In this document: piece after piece, positions 24,874 to 37,532 of the stretch | Position numbering within the stretch: position 1 is the first letter of the stretch | How the letters are laid out: every line of letters starts with the position of its first letter | Assembly: GCA_947044365.1 (NCBI GenBank) | Contig: OX345636.1 | Location: 52,012,746-52,076,745, forward strand | From: Petrosia ficiformis | Taxonomy: Eukaryota > Porifera > Demospongiae > Haplosclerida > Petrosiidae | Reading direction: 5' to 3' | Length of the DNA stretch: 64,000 nt | The notes under the pieces: generated by a model | The model's database searches: none | Told to the model about the DNA's origin: nothing | Seen by the model: the letters and a program-made list of their open reading frames with translations, nothing else | Translations under genes and position numbers: made by a program

Positions 24874-25280
24874 ATCCCTATGATTGCTTTCTCACGGGTT
24901 CAAGCTATCTATATTATATATATATTATATACATGTATATATTCTTGTGTCCACTTGGACGAGTATGCATTGTATTTGCAGTTAAGGAAGTTGTGTCATT
25001 CCCGGCGGCTCGATCAATTAATGGGCGTGGCATGTAATAGAACTTGCGCTCGAGCTCTACAGACAAACAGGAAGAAAGAAAGAAAGCTGCTCGTAGCTTA
25101 CATAGAAACTACTATGTAACTATTCTATCTGAAATATACATTGTATTTCTAATGCTCTACAAGATCCTTTAAAAGATAAGGAGAGTAGCTAGATATCAAA
25201 ATAATAGCTATAGTGTTTCAGGCTTGATAAAGTCTGCCATGTTTACTGAATGCTGGACACCATAAAGCAATCATAGGGAT
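24874..25280. mobile_element. MITE with ATCCCTATGATTGCTTT termini, copy 3 (inverted)
   Basis: Inverted ends at 24874-24890 and 25264-25280. The interior is the reverse complement of copy 2 (CTCACGGGTTC next to the left end, GAATGCTGGACACC next to the right). Confidence 0.85.
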
Positions 25281-26058
25281 ACCTTTTCTCTATATACATC
25301 TATATCTTGTCTCAAAATGATGGATTAATCAGTCGAACAAGCTGCAAGAGGTCTCTTACATAGATATCCAGCCATACACATCGGTAGCGTAAAAGCTGGT
25401 AAACATCAAACCGTTAATACAATTATGAGTGAATATAATCTATAAAGTATGAATGTATAATCTTTTACTTTAGCTTTGTTCTTTGCTTGATTGAGATCAT
25501 TCTACATGTATAGTAAAAACCAGCCTTATGGGATAAAATTTCAAAATTGACTTTTTGTATTACCTGAATAGAGCATTCAGTTACATGGATTCCATATCTA
25601 GTCACCATTCATTAGAATAGGGAAAACTCGATATGGAATGGTATAATGGTTGCATGCCATGTGAAGACAGTTGTTATACATTGTCAACAAGAAAGCAGAT
25701 CAGAGAATTATAATCAATTACCACAAGCAAGATCTTTGGAAAAATTAACTTTGTAGTACATTATACACAGGTATTAGAGAATTAGAAACAAAAGAAAACT
25801 GAAATAGTCAGGAATCTGACTTGGAATTGAACCCAGGACTTCTGATATCTAGTCAGGCACTCTTTGTTTGATGTTGGATTGTATACTAGTCCAAAAGGTA
25901 GCTTCAAACCTAACTGTTTCTAACTCTCTCAAAGAACTAACAAACTATATCCTAACCAGTGGAATTCTCTGAGAGAATTAGGAAAAGCTGATAAAGTGAG
26001 GGATCTGACTGGGGATTGAACCCAGGGACTTATAATGAAACAGAAAAGAAACCCAATT
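25281..26058. other. Intergenic with two tRNA-like B-box stretches
   Basis: No gene. On the minus strand, near 25823-25840 and 25998-26030, are GGGTTCAATTCC and GGGTTCAATCCC, B-box-like words each followed by AGTCAGAT. They look like remains of a tRNA-derived repeat with the 5' half missing. Confidence 0.4.
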
Positions 26059-26066
26059 GTATGAAT

Positions 26067-26444
26067 TAGTGTTGTACCTATACTAGGTTTTGCTTATAAT
26101 TCAGATACAGATATTATAGGCAACTAAAACTGTCTATACCTATATATACCATGTGTTCACTGCTTTTACTAGTATATGTTCACCAATTTTTAGCACTGCT
26201 CTATGTAGCCATTTCTGTTGGAAAATGAAACTCACAAACTACTAGAAAAGATGGAAATAGCTAAAAAATATGATGCTGACTGTTGTATCAATCTTTTCCT
26301 ACAGTAAAACAGTACTACAAAGTTTCAAAACTTGGTCTGTAAAGTATCTATATCTGCCCTATACTATTCGCCTATACCTATATTTACCTATACCTTGGTA
26401 TAGGCACCTATACATTTATCTATTCCTGTATAGGTACAACACTA
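26067..26444. mobile_element. hAT-type MITE with 8-bp target duplication
   Basis: Terminal inverted repeats TAGTGTTGTACCTATAC at the left and GTATAGGTACAACACTA at the right. An exact 8-bp direct repeat GTATGAAT flanks the element (26059-26066 and 26445-26452). Both the 8-bp duplication and the YAGNG start are typical of the hAT superfamily. The 378-bp interior has many TACCTATA words and no transposase. Confidence 0.85.
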
Positions 26445-26452
26445 GTATGAAT

Positions 26453-27001
26453 AGGTGCATGATTCCAGATGAATAATACCTTTCAGATAAACTCCGCTAA
26501 CACTACTTGAAACTTGGGGTAGTTGTTTCTCATCAAGTTTGTCCACCTATATTTGTAGTTGAATTAGAATGGTAGTGAAATGTTAACTGTTACTAATGAC
26601 TGTAAATCTATCAACACAAATCCAGACAAACACTTAAAAGGGTGATTCATAACATACACATAGCATGCATTGTACCTGAGAACAACAGCCTTAATGGGTT
26701 ACAGATTTACATAATTAAACATTTAAAGCTACATTAATTAGTTGTACTTATCTATAATTATTTATTTACTATATATTCAAATCAGTTACAATTAAATACA
26801 ATGTATCATCACTGTCATTATTGTTTTGTTTTGTCAAAGAGTTTTGAAGATGGGTTGGTACAATTGACATGTCACAGCAAATTTTTCACTCATTAATTAT
26901 TCATGATGGGTTTGGTTTGGCTGGAATCTCTTTTTTTGTCTTCCACAGTTTGACATAACTGCTTTAATTATTTGGCCTTAATCTAAATAATTCAGTTTAT
27001 A
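26453..27001. other. Intergenic, nothing recognised
   Basis: AT-rich sequence without a supported reading frame or repeat match within the window. Confidence 0.5.
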
Positions 27002-28132
27002 CCGTATTTCCTTGATCAGACGCCCCCAGCTACTAATTATTGCAATCCGTAAAAGGGCTGCTTATCAAGACGAGCTACAAAACAGAGGAGGCACCATTTT
27101 TATAAATAATATTATTATTCTTATTGTAATTAAAATTATTAATTTAAAAAAAAATGATGATTATAAACATACATGGAACACTATATATAGTATACAACAG
27201 CTAGCTACTGTAATGCCTATCATCTTATTTTGTTTGCTCAGCAGCTTCACCAGTCTATTAATATATTTGAGGTTTCCTGACACAAACGTCTCAAGTCTCA
27301 CGATTTGATCATGTGACACACGATTTGGAGCCTATTCTCACGATCACACGACAGAGCACTGAAATCTCACCATTATCGTTTATTAGTCTATAATTTCTAA
27401 TTTATCAAAAGAATAAAATTACTTTGTCTTGAAAAAATTGAAAAAGAATGCAAGGCAAGAATAATTCAGACAGCTGCAGCAGTGTCAGTGAGTTAGAGTA
27501 TGACACAGACAGTCACACTGTAGGTAAATGTACCAAGCAGAAGCTCTTTAAAATTAGATGGTACATTGTCATTTTTGGTTGTAGTAAAAATACATACTAA
27601 AAAATCCTGTTGTCTGGGAGCCATCAAAACTATTCAAGCTAAAACTGCTACAAAGACATACAATGAGCGTAACTTAGTTTTCTTGTTTCTTGTATTATAT
27701 GAAGTAAAAATAAAACAATGCATGCATAGTATATTGTGCAAATGCATAAAAGTTTGTGGAGAACCCCTACTCAAATAAATGTCACTACCAGCAAGGCAAT
27801 CTCACTACAAATTGATGTTGATCTCACTATTTGTAGCATCTTTAAGTTGAGAGGTCTGCCTGACAGACTGTAACAGTATAGAACTTCAAGACCAAGATCA
27901 AACTTTCTGCTTCTAACTTTGATAGCACCATCAAATGAACACAGTAGACACTTCTGCCATCTCTCTATCATTGCACAAGTGTTTATACGTGTTCAGTGAA
28001 TCACGCACACATGATACAAGATGGCTATTATTAGAGGGAGGCTACTATATCATTTACATAAGAGATGTGGCCGGGAGGTTACCAATAAAGGGAGGCTACA
28101 AAAAGAAGGTGCATCTAATCAAGGAAAAATGG
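27002..28132. mobile_element. Non-autonomous DNA transposon with TA target site
   Basis: Inverted ends CCGTATTTCCTTGATCAGA (from 27002) and TCTAATCAAGGAAAAATGG (to 28132) match with a few substitutions, each bordered by TA, as expected for a Tc1/mariner-type insertion. GGGAGGCTAC is repeated near the right end (about 28036 and 28090). The short frames inside do not resemble a transposase. Confidence 0.65.
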
Positions 28133-28754
28133 TAATCATGCATGGATTATACTTTTGAGAAATGGTATGCCCATTTTAAAGTACTGTAGCTCAAAGCATA
28201 GTGTGTTGATTGTACACTGCGCCAGAAATTCCAGAATGAATGGGCAGGCATCAAGATACAGTAATCGGTTGGGGTTATTTCAAATTATAAAGTAAGTGTA
28301 CATGCCATTGTAGCTGATTGTTATTGTTATTTTTCTAAGTCAAGTAGTTGCTTTAATATTTTCTAAGCCTTTTGTGGCTGTTTGTCATTTGTTCATTGTT
28401 TCTACGCCTTTTGCTAGCATGTTGGTCACATGATTTTTCATGTATAATTATAATTATAAGTCTCCCAATCTCTTTAAGTGGTCATGAACATTTTATAGCT
28501 TTAAAAAGTAAACAAATAACAACTTAATCTGCTACATGTATATCAAGCCTGCCATTTGCAAACCAGGCATGGCTAACGTAAATGACTGACCAACCACACC
28601 CTCATGAAGGTTTCAAGCGGTGTTACACTAGGAATGATAGTTTAAGTACATGTGCATGTAGGAGCTATCTATTGACTAGTTCTTTGACACCTGATCGAAG
28701 TCTCATCACAAAATGACCATTCACAAGAACAAAACATCATAATTATCAAATTAC
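28133..28754. other. Probable intron or 3' part of the caspase-like gene
   Basis: It follows the GT donor after 28755 on the minus strand. The exon(s) for the end of the caspase domain should lie here or further left, but I could not identify them. Confidence 0.4.
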
Positions 28755-31700
28755 CTGAAATTTATGCTTCACTTCTTCACGAGTTTTATCCAAAATCTCA
28801 GCAAGCGAAAGGTCTTTTTCAAGATAACTACAAAGAGTACGACTCCATATCCCTCCTTCCGACCCTCCGACAGATTTTGAGCCCATGGAAGTTGCATATG
28901 CTACTAAACACTCTGGAGGTACTTTTGTGAATTTCAAAGGAGACTCTAAACCTCTTGCTGTGACTCCTCCTTCTGTGTGTGCATAACTCAAACAACAATC
29001 GAAAAAGAAAAGATAGCGACGATCAAATTTTCCTGCTTTAGGAGAATCCACAAATGGACGAATTATATCATCCATGATGTAAACTACTTCAGCACTTCCT
29101 CCATCTTGTTGTGGTAATACGAATGAATTTTCGGAGTCATCACTCCCACCGTGACCCGAGTAGTAGAATACAACGTATTTGTAATTAGGATAGTAATTAC
29201 AATCAGAAGCTGCTTTAACCAAGCAGCACAACTGAGCACTTGTCAAATACTGCTCACGACGCACAGTAAAATTTAATTTGCCGAGTGTTGAAGCCATGTT
29301 GTCAACATCCTTATCTGTTCCTTTTGCAAACATACCAATGATAAAGGCAATACCTTGAGCATCTTTATTATCCCTGCATTTCTGTTTTATTATGTCTTTT
29401 TGCCTTTCAATATCTGATTTCTCTAGAATAATAATAAATAAAATAATCCATAAATCGAGTTATGTTCTTTGAAGCATTTATCTACATTACTATAATTGAT
29501 ATCAGTACTGCATGTAAATCATTGTAGTCAGTGACTGAGTGAGTGCTGTTTTAGTTAATTATATAACTGCAATGTATAACCAAAACACTTTAAGGAAGGC
29601 ATTGTGTGCTTTAAACTATAACAAAATTACAGGTCGTAGCAATAATGGTAACTAACTAAAATGATAATAGGCACTTTTAGTTAGTTAACTAAAACTAAAA
29701 TTGTTTTAGTAAGCCTAAATCATTTTAGTTAATTATAACTAAAATTGTGATAAACTAGACATACTATAAAATACCTTACAGGAAAAAAGTTCTTTCATTA
29801 TTTTGTTTGTACATGTCATACATTTTATTTTTTCTGAAAGCTACTGATATCGCAACATGTATTGCTTCATAATTATACAATAATTTATGATTAAAAGCAG
29901 GAAATCTCAAGCTCACCAATGAGGAGGACACATCAAGCGAATAGCAAATGAAGGGATTGACATTTGATACTTATTTGTTATACATTATGTTTTGTGTTGA
30001 GTTAATCTTTTGTATTTCAATTACTGATTAACTTGGATCATGTTATTCACCATGTGCTATAATTAACACTAGTCTATAATTGATTGCTTATCATTTCTCA
30101 TAAACTTACTCCAACAATCACTTTCAATATTAACGGTTGCATATGTATGCTGATCTACATGTATGCTCCCTTTACTGTATACTGGAAAATACTAGAAAAC
30201 AGCAATGCATAATACATATCTAAGTACATGTACACTGTACATACATGTATATGTCCATATACACAAATAATTTGTATTACCGTAATCATTCTTTCCTCTG
30301 TGTGGAACCTTTGCTTTTGCTTCATCTGCAACGGTATATTAGAACATATAATTAAGTATTACTATTACGTTTACTAATATATGCATTTATTCATACATAA
30401 TTAAATTATATTACATGTATTATAAGTAAGTATACCATACATTATAATTGCAATACATTGTAATACGTTGTACAATCATTACTACTACATGTATAGTGTA
30501 TATTGCTACTATATATAATTATATAATTATTATTATACAGTATTAATACCAAATCTAGTATATAAGAACTGTTATTGATACTAATTGTATACTATAATAA
30601 TAGTTATAATTACATGTGTACATGTACATGTACTAAAATGATAATAGATAATAATAATAATCCTCATAGAATTGTCATCAAGAACGATTTATACATGAAA
30701 TAATGAATGTTGAATTGATGTACACGTACATGTACATGTACACATATGTGTACATGTATAGTCTAGTGACTTTTGATAGGTAAAAAAATTCTGTAATTGC
30801 ATTTTCAGATTTATACAGAGATAATAACTTCCAAGAAATCCATAAATACAATAATCAAGCTTCATTGCCAGCAGAAGCAGCGCATTTTAATTAGTAAACA
30901 TAACAACTTGATCTAATTTGGACACACCACACTTGTGGAGGAATGTAAGTTTGAACAAACGCCAGCTAACTTTAGTATCAAGGAAGATCAGCTGATACTC
31001 CTTCTAATCTACATTGCAAGTACAAAATTCAGTTTGTTTCATACATGAAATGGCCAAATAGCAGGTGTTTGTTCGAAACTCTTATTCGCTACAAGTGTCA
31101 AATATTACAATGTATATACATGTAATTATGTTTATTCACTAATTAAACAAATTGAGAAAAAAACAACATTCTTTTTATCCTCTAATAATTTATTATAATT
31201 ATAATATACCATCATTTTTCTTAATTTCCTGATTATCTGTTGTAACTTGAGGATCACGAATATTCATGGATTCACTTTCATCTATAGTAAATATGAACAC
31301 ACTAAAAGAGTGTATAACATAGTATACACCGTGCAACTCATTTCACATTCTTAGTGTATTATTGCTGATAGTTTGTGGTACATTAAAGGCATGGATAGAT
31401 AAATGTAGAGCTTGATACAAATGTATATAGATAAATAGAGGACATGTATGGATAGATGTATGAATCAATAGATGGATAGATAGATAAGGCCATGGATAGA
31501 TGTATGAATCTACATATATACATGTATGTACATGTATATATACTATAAATAAATTGTAACCGTTTATTAATAGTCAGTTAGTACAGTAGTACTCTCTATA
31601 CTTACCCATCCTGATCTAGTGTGCATTGTCATTCCTATATGTACATCTTCTATCATTTTATTATCAGTTTACACTTGTAAATATATAATACCGATGCTTA

Positions 31701-34187
31701 TAATTATTGTGTAATGAATAAAGAAGATCAGAGTAAGAAGATTATTCTACACTTAAGTGTTAAGGTACAGGACAATGCAATTACTCATTTATTAGTAGAA
31801 AAAAAAACTTCTCTGTAATTTTCAATGTCAGCTATTATCCTTTTTGATATCCCCACAAATCATATTTCTAACATTATCAATAATGAATAGAACTTAAATA
31901 TTACCAAGTCAATAGACCTTTTTATCTTGAGCTCTAAAGTATGCAATTAAACATGACGTCATATCCAGAGTAGATTTTTGGAGTATTTTGTATTGCTGTC
32001 AATAAAATACACTGTTTTTGCATCGGTGTGCTTCTCGTGTATATGTATACCAAATATTCTTATAAAGCGAACATCAATAGATATATTAGACTTACATGTA
32101 ATACTACTGAACATAATTCCTTACAGCTGAAATTTCAGTAATACGTCAGAGCTACAAGATGCAAGTTTGAATGAAATAAGGTACTATTAGCATAAGACCA
32201 TACTTCCTGATCTTTTAAGTCTAATAGTTCTTGTTATAAATAATCTCCAAGAGCATTAAACCTGACATGAATTATTATTAAATCTCCGCATATTTTTGCT
32301 TAAGGTAAAAGGGTCTATTGTTAATATAAATCCATCAATTTGATTGCTAAGTTCCAACAGTAGTTTTAACACAGATGTACATGTAGAATTTATATGCATT
32401 GGAAGAAACTTTATAATCATTTCAACCACACAAGCAAGCTTTACTCTATAACAGCAGTGGTATCATATAGCTTTGTTGTGTGACACAACAACAAATAGAT
32501 TCTGATACAGCAAAACAGAAAACATAAAAGAAAACCACAGGTGTACAAATCAGATATAGCACTCTGTGGTGAGACATGAAACCTGCCGTTGACACAGACT
32601 ACAAGAAAACAACACTTACATGTACCTTCTCAAAACTGAAGACAAAACTAATGTATGAATGTATACTTCATTTGCATGTAAAATATGACTTACCATCACC
32701 ACAAAAAGATATAACTCATCATTAAGATTTATACATATGCTATTTGATTATCAATTGTATTACATGTATATCTCCTTACTGTACAAAATGGCTGGATATC
32801 AAGTGTCTATATCACTATGCAACAAGTTGTACCTTTTCATGTGAACAGACATAGTCACATAATTATAATGTGCATTACCATTTATCTTTTTTTCCTGCTG
32901 GTTTGTTGGAACAGTGTGTTTTTCTTGACCTACATGTACAACTTGAGCCTGAAATTTAGTTAGGTATAATAATAGTTATTATTATAATTATCTAGCCATT
33001 TTTATTTACATACAACAATTATATAGTGTATGGCAAAACTTCAAAGTAACCATAGGTTCTATAAATCAAATATAAAACCTGCTATTGCCCACAGCAACAC
33101 AAACTACATTACTTCAAAGCTCCCCTGGTCCAAACTCAAGATGGCTATCAGAGTTATAATAATATCCTCCTGGGATTAAATTAATATGGATTTGGTTTCC
33201 GACTAGGTAATATCTATAAGTGCTAGTCTCTTTTCTTTTTTCATCTATACATATATTGACTAGTATACAAAACATACATAATTAATATTCAATTATCTGT
33301 TGAGTTTACATTGTATATACACTGTATATATATACTATATATACAGGAATTGTTATCTGCTATTTATTATCTGTTATTTGTTATTATAAAGACAAACTTT
33401 ACAGAATTTATCAACACATAACCTCTGTTCTCCACAGATAATTAAAAAAAAAGAATTACAATAATATATCTCAGAAGGATATTATTGATATATGTTAACT
33501 TTCTTAATTAATGAATTTTAACTGGTAATATTGTATTGAAAGTTTTAAAATAACCTAGTACAGGAGAGGCCGCCACACACATCTACAATAGTCATTAGAA
33601 GTCACATCAGAAGTAAAAGTTCCCACTACCAACAACTAAGGGGGCATTTCCAAACTGAAATTTGTACCCTTAACGTCATACTGACACAAAGGGGATGGGG
33701 GGTTGTGCACGTGACGCTAAACATTCAAAAGGAAGGAAGTATAATACACTGGAGTATTCATTCATGACATTAAGAGGAGGGGGGTCTTGCAGTAGTGTCA
33801 CTTGGATATTAAGCGTACAAGCTTTAGTTTGGAGATGCCTCCTAATTAAGTCTTGTTGATACGTTTCTGTAATGCAACTTTTACTGTAAAGTTTTTTCAT
33901 CAAATATTATAATTATGCATAATCACAATTTATTCATTCCTACTCACCTGTGCTGGGGACACAATAGCCTGCAACTTATCCTTGTGGTACACTTCATCGT
34001 CATCATTTAAATCCACATCACAATCCCATTCCGCGTCATATCGTTGAAAAGCAACATTGGTTTGGTCAGGGAATTTCTCTAAAAACATTTTCCGTAAAAT
34101 AGCAACATCTCTTTCTGGATCGCCTACAGCAATTTTGAAAACCACATTGTGTGCTAAATAGGATACAAGTACAGCCTTCTTGCTCAT
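28755..34187 (-). CDS. Caspase-like protease with shared N-terminal module (5 exons seen, 3' end open)
   Basis: Exons on the minus strand are 34187-33948, 32948-32879, 31281-31210, 30325-30281 and 29422-28755, with phases 0, 1, 1, 1, 0 and all GT-AG. They join to 365 codons. Residues 1-80 are a compact module whose end (QRYDAEWDCDVDLNDDDEV) recalls the acidic strand of PB1 or other ubiquitin-like folds. Residues 81-142 are a charged linker built from three mini-exons. Residues from about 143 are a peptidase C14 domain with GIAFIIGM, the catalytic His in YYSGHGG and the catalytic Cys in FFDCC. Start: the first ATG (34187), since the upstream in-frame codon is TTG. The visible exon stops in the region that should lead into the small subunit, so the last exon is missing from this model. 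The first two exons are duplicated in the ISG12-type gene at 41217-43927. Likely an intracellular cell-death or signalling protease (inference). Confidence 0.8.
29423..30280 (-). other. Intron of the caspase-like gene
   Basis: Between the 45-bp exon and the caspase exon. It includes a stretch of TTTTAGTTA/TAACTAAAA direct and inverted words at about 29650-29755. Confidence 0.6.
31282..32878 (-). other. Intron of the caspase-like gene with degenerate GATA repeats
   Basis: It carries diverged (GATA/GATG)n at about 31390-31510. The end near 32640-32878 is duplicated at 41490-41773 in the ISG12-type gene. Confidence 0.6.
32640..33350. repeat. Duplicated block around linker exon, member in caspase-like gene
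   Basis: Covers linker exon 2 and parts of both neighbouring introns. It is nearly collinear with 41490-42240 (shared TATCTCCTTACTGTACAAAA, CAAAGTAACCATAGGTTCTA and TCCCCTGGTCCAAACTCAAG). Confidence 0.9.
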
Positions 34188-35490
34188 CTTGGCCAAAGTT
34201 CACCGTAGGAGTTCCACTGTGGGTGGACGTGGGAGGAAAAGGTATACCGTTTATTGTCCATTGACGGTAGGTGGACGTGGGTCGAAAAATTATATATACA
34301 TGTATAGGCCTACCGTAAATTTAATGTTATCATTCTGTTGTCTGTATTTCTGTACAATGTAACAATGTAAAGTTGTGAACTGAACTTGGGATACACTGTG
34401 CTGATGAGACCCAATAATCTGATCAGGGTACATGTATATTCAGACTGTCCACAGTTGCCTCACTGTCACAAAAAATATTTTATATTTTACTATATTAAAC
34501 AAACCTCAATTTAATTATGTCACTGACAAAGACAACTTGATAGCCATGAAGTCTATATGCCATTACGATTCTAATGTTATACATCACCAACTGACAACAC
34601 ATAGACATAGGCATATCTAGGGTGGTAGGAACTAGCTGTATAGGTTTAATCTCCTAGTGAACATTTATGAAACTTAATATAAATGATTCAGTACTGAGCA
34701 CCCGTGGCGAATGTATAGCTATCATGTAAAACATGTGCAAAGTAATAAAAGTTGCAGCTTTTTTTACAGTGTCATGTCTGTCATCATGGCTAGTAAGTAA
34801 AACCTTCCGGATCTTTTTGTGAGTTGTGTGGCCAAATTATAATGTCACTTAACTTAACTTAATCAACGGGACAACATAATGGCAAGTAATACACTACTGG
34901 AGCAGTTGAATCACAGTCTACTACAGTTCATAACTACCAAGTACAAACATACGAAACAGTTAATTTAATTAAAAGGTCAAGTTCACCTTCGTGCATGCTC
35001 AGTATACTTATTATGAGGTACTGTGACCTCACAATACTTATACCGAGCATGCGCGAAGGTGAACTTGAAAATCGCAATAGTAGAAACATGCTGTTTTTTT
35101 CTGGTTAGGATCTGGAGTGGATCCAGGATTATTAGAATGGAGGCATGTATGATGGTGTGCCTGTGCTTATCAGGACCAGTCCATCTTATGACATTAAACT
35201 ATATTACACATAACATCATCACATCATAATTTTGAGGTCATTATGAATAACATCAGACTTTAGTTACATACAAGTTACAGGGGTTACGTAATAGCTTTTC
35301 AACTATCCCTCCCACCCAACTTTGTATGTAACTATGTATGTATACAGTTGGTATACAAGTCTTAAGGAGGAGCAGACTAGAGGTGTGTCCAGTTTTGTGT
35401 GTAGGAATGACGTCACCACACTTTGACTAACAGGATATGAAAAACCGTTAGCTTTGCATGGTAAGGTACCAGTTGTGTTTATACTGCAAA
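34188..35490. other. Upstream region of the caspase-like gene and spacer
   Basis: Directly upstream of the start codon, GGTGGACGTGGG occurs twice (about 34213 and 34269), possibly promoter elements. A 92-bp palindrome is at 34977-35068. No gene is seen; the short frames are not supported. Confidence 0.45.
34977..35068. repeat. 92-bp palindromic element
   Basis: The left arm starts TCAAGTTCACCTTCG and the right arm ends CGAAGGTGAACTTGA. The arms are complementary over about 44 bp with a few mismatches and meet at GAGGTACTGTGACCTC. It is probably a minimal MITE. Confidence 0.85.
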
Positions 35491-35493
35491 CAC

Positions 35494-37479
35494 TCACCTT
35501 GCTGTCTTTCCACATCTAACGAAGTATGATTTTGAATAAAGTGTAATATGAGTGGGTGGTTTCTGTGGGAAATAGACCTTTGTAGCCGTCACATCTGGAT
35601 CATTAACCGATTGTATGCGGTAGGGTCCATGCCAAGGACGAGATAGTTTCCTTATATGTCCTGATTCCTCGTGGGGAAATCTTATCAGAACCCATTGACC
35701 AACTTTGTATTCAGCTGGATTAGCCTTCTTATCATATTGTTTCTTATAATGGCCTTGTGCCTCTCTAATGTTCTGAATAGCCAGCTCTCTTGCTGATGTT
35801 AGAGAGACCATTAATTCCTGGCGATAGTCAGTGATATTGATATCTTGTAGAGAATCAGGAGGTAGATATGCTGCTTCTGTTGGAGACCTACAATCAAAGC
35901 CAAACAGCAAAAATGAAGGTTTTTCTTTTGTTGATTCATGTGGTGTGTTTCTATAAGCAAACAAAACTCCTGACAGGTAACGATCCCACTGGTTACCATG
36001 CACACTAGCATGTTTCCGTAACATCATCTTGAGTGTTCGGTTGAATCTCACAACCATGCCATCACACTGGGGATGGTATGCAGTTGTATTTAGTTTCTTT
36101 ATTCCTAGGAGTTTGCACACATCCTGCATTAGATGAGAGAGTAAATTGGTACCATGATCAGAGAGCAATGCCTCTGGAACCCCAAATATGGGTATAATAT
36201 TTTCCACTAGTAACTGGACAATTCGAAGTGATTTCTGGTCTGGAATTGGAAACACCATGGGCCACTTTGTCAGAAAGTCTTGAAAGACTACAACATATTG
36301 GTTACCTTTTGATGTTTTAGGCAACTCCATTATATCAACTCCCAGTATTTGGAATGCTCGCTCTACAGGTATAGGGTGAAGTGGTGGTTTGTGCACATGA
36401 CCACCACCAGAGACAATGGCACACTGTGGACATCTTTTAGAGTGATCAAGAGCGTCTTTGTACATTTCTTCCCACCACCAGTGATGTACCAAAGTGTTAT
36501 ACAGTCTAGAACCTGAGAAATGTCCTGCCATCCTTCCGCTATGATTTTCCTTCATTATTTCATCCCTTAGATGCTTAGGAACAACAACTCGTTTTTCGTT
36601 GTTCTGTTTGGGATTCACATAGTACAGTATGTCATCAACCATAGTGAAGAGAGGTGCTTGAGTGGCAACCTTTTGTTTTCTCTTTTCTTCTTCTGGGAGC
36701 TTGTTGTCTAGTAAAAAGTCAATTATTTCTTTCACTTCTGGATCTTCCCTCTGGCTGGCACCAAAGTTACAATTGTAGCTACTGATCGATGAAGGTTGTA
36801 AGTTGAGTAACTCTTGTACAGTTTGTTCAGTGGCATGGCTGCTGATAGCTAAAACTTGAGTGTCCAGTTCAAAATTCTCAGTAGTGGTTGCTGGTTCTAG
36901 ATTCCTGGATAGTGCATCAGCATTTGCATTTTCTTTGCCTGGACAATAGCGGATTTCGAGTTGTTTCACTCCACTCCCATCAACTTTAGTCCACCAACGT
37001 GCATGTTTTCCATTTGGACTAGGAGTTTCTAAAATTGCCTTTACAGCAGAATGGTCGGTAAAGACCAAGACTTCATTACCATAGACATAGGCATGGAAGT
37101 GAGACATAGCCCACACAACAGCTAGTGTCTCTAATTCTGTGATACTGTAGTTCTTCTCGGGAGGGGAGAGGGCACAGCTGGCGAATGCGACTGGATGAAG
37201 TTTTTCATCACTCTGATACTGAGAGAGAATGGCACCTAATCCTTAAACACTTGCATCACTCTCCACTATGAACTTGATATCAAACTGAGGGTAAGTCAAC
37301 ACAGGTGTCTCAATCAATTTTTGTTTTAGAGTCTTAAATGCTGTGTTGCACTTCTCCGACCACTGAAACTTTTCATCCTTCTTTGTTAATGCGTGTAGGG
37401 GACTTGCTACACTTGCAAACTTGGGAACAAATCTCCTGTAGTAGGATGCTAATCCCAGAAACTGACGAACCTGCTTCAC
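35494..37479 (-). pseudogene. Retroelement RNase H and integrase
   Basis: Begins with the connection domain (FLGLASYYRRF). RNase H has VESDAS, TELETLAVVWA and FTDHSAVKAIL. An in-frame TAA at 37240-37242 cuts it just after VESDAS. Integrase has the HHCC zinc region (ENHSGRMAGH ... RCPQC) and catalytic Asp residues in LGVDIMELP and LLSDHGTN. The usual Glu in the following V-E-R-F-N segment is Val here (DGMVVRFNRTLK). The GPY/F motif (SRPWHGPYRI) closes it. It lies downstream of the RT frame, in a different frame. Confidence 0.9.
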
Positions 37480-37532
37480 ATTGTTTGGAACAGGAAACTG
37501 TTTTACTGCATTTACTCGGTCCTGGTTTGGTT

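Noticed and set aside
22630..34187. Direct fusion of the caspase exon to the DEATH exon
   Set aside because: The caspase exon ends in phase 0 and the DEATH exon starts in phase 1; joining them shifts the frame.
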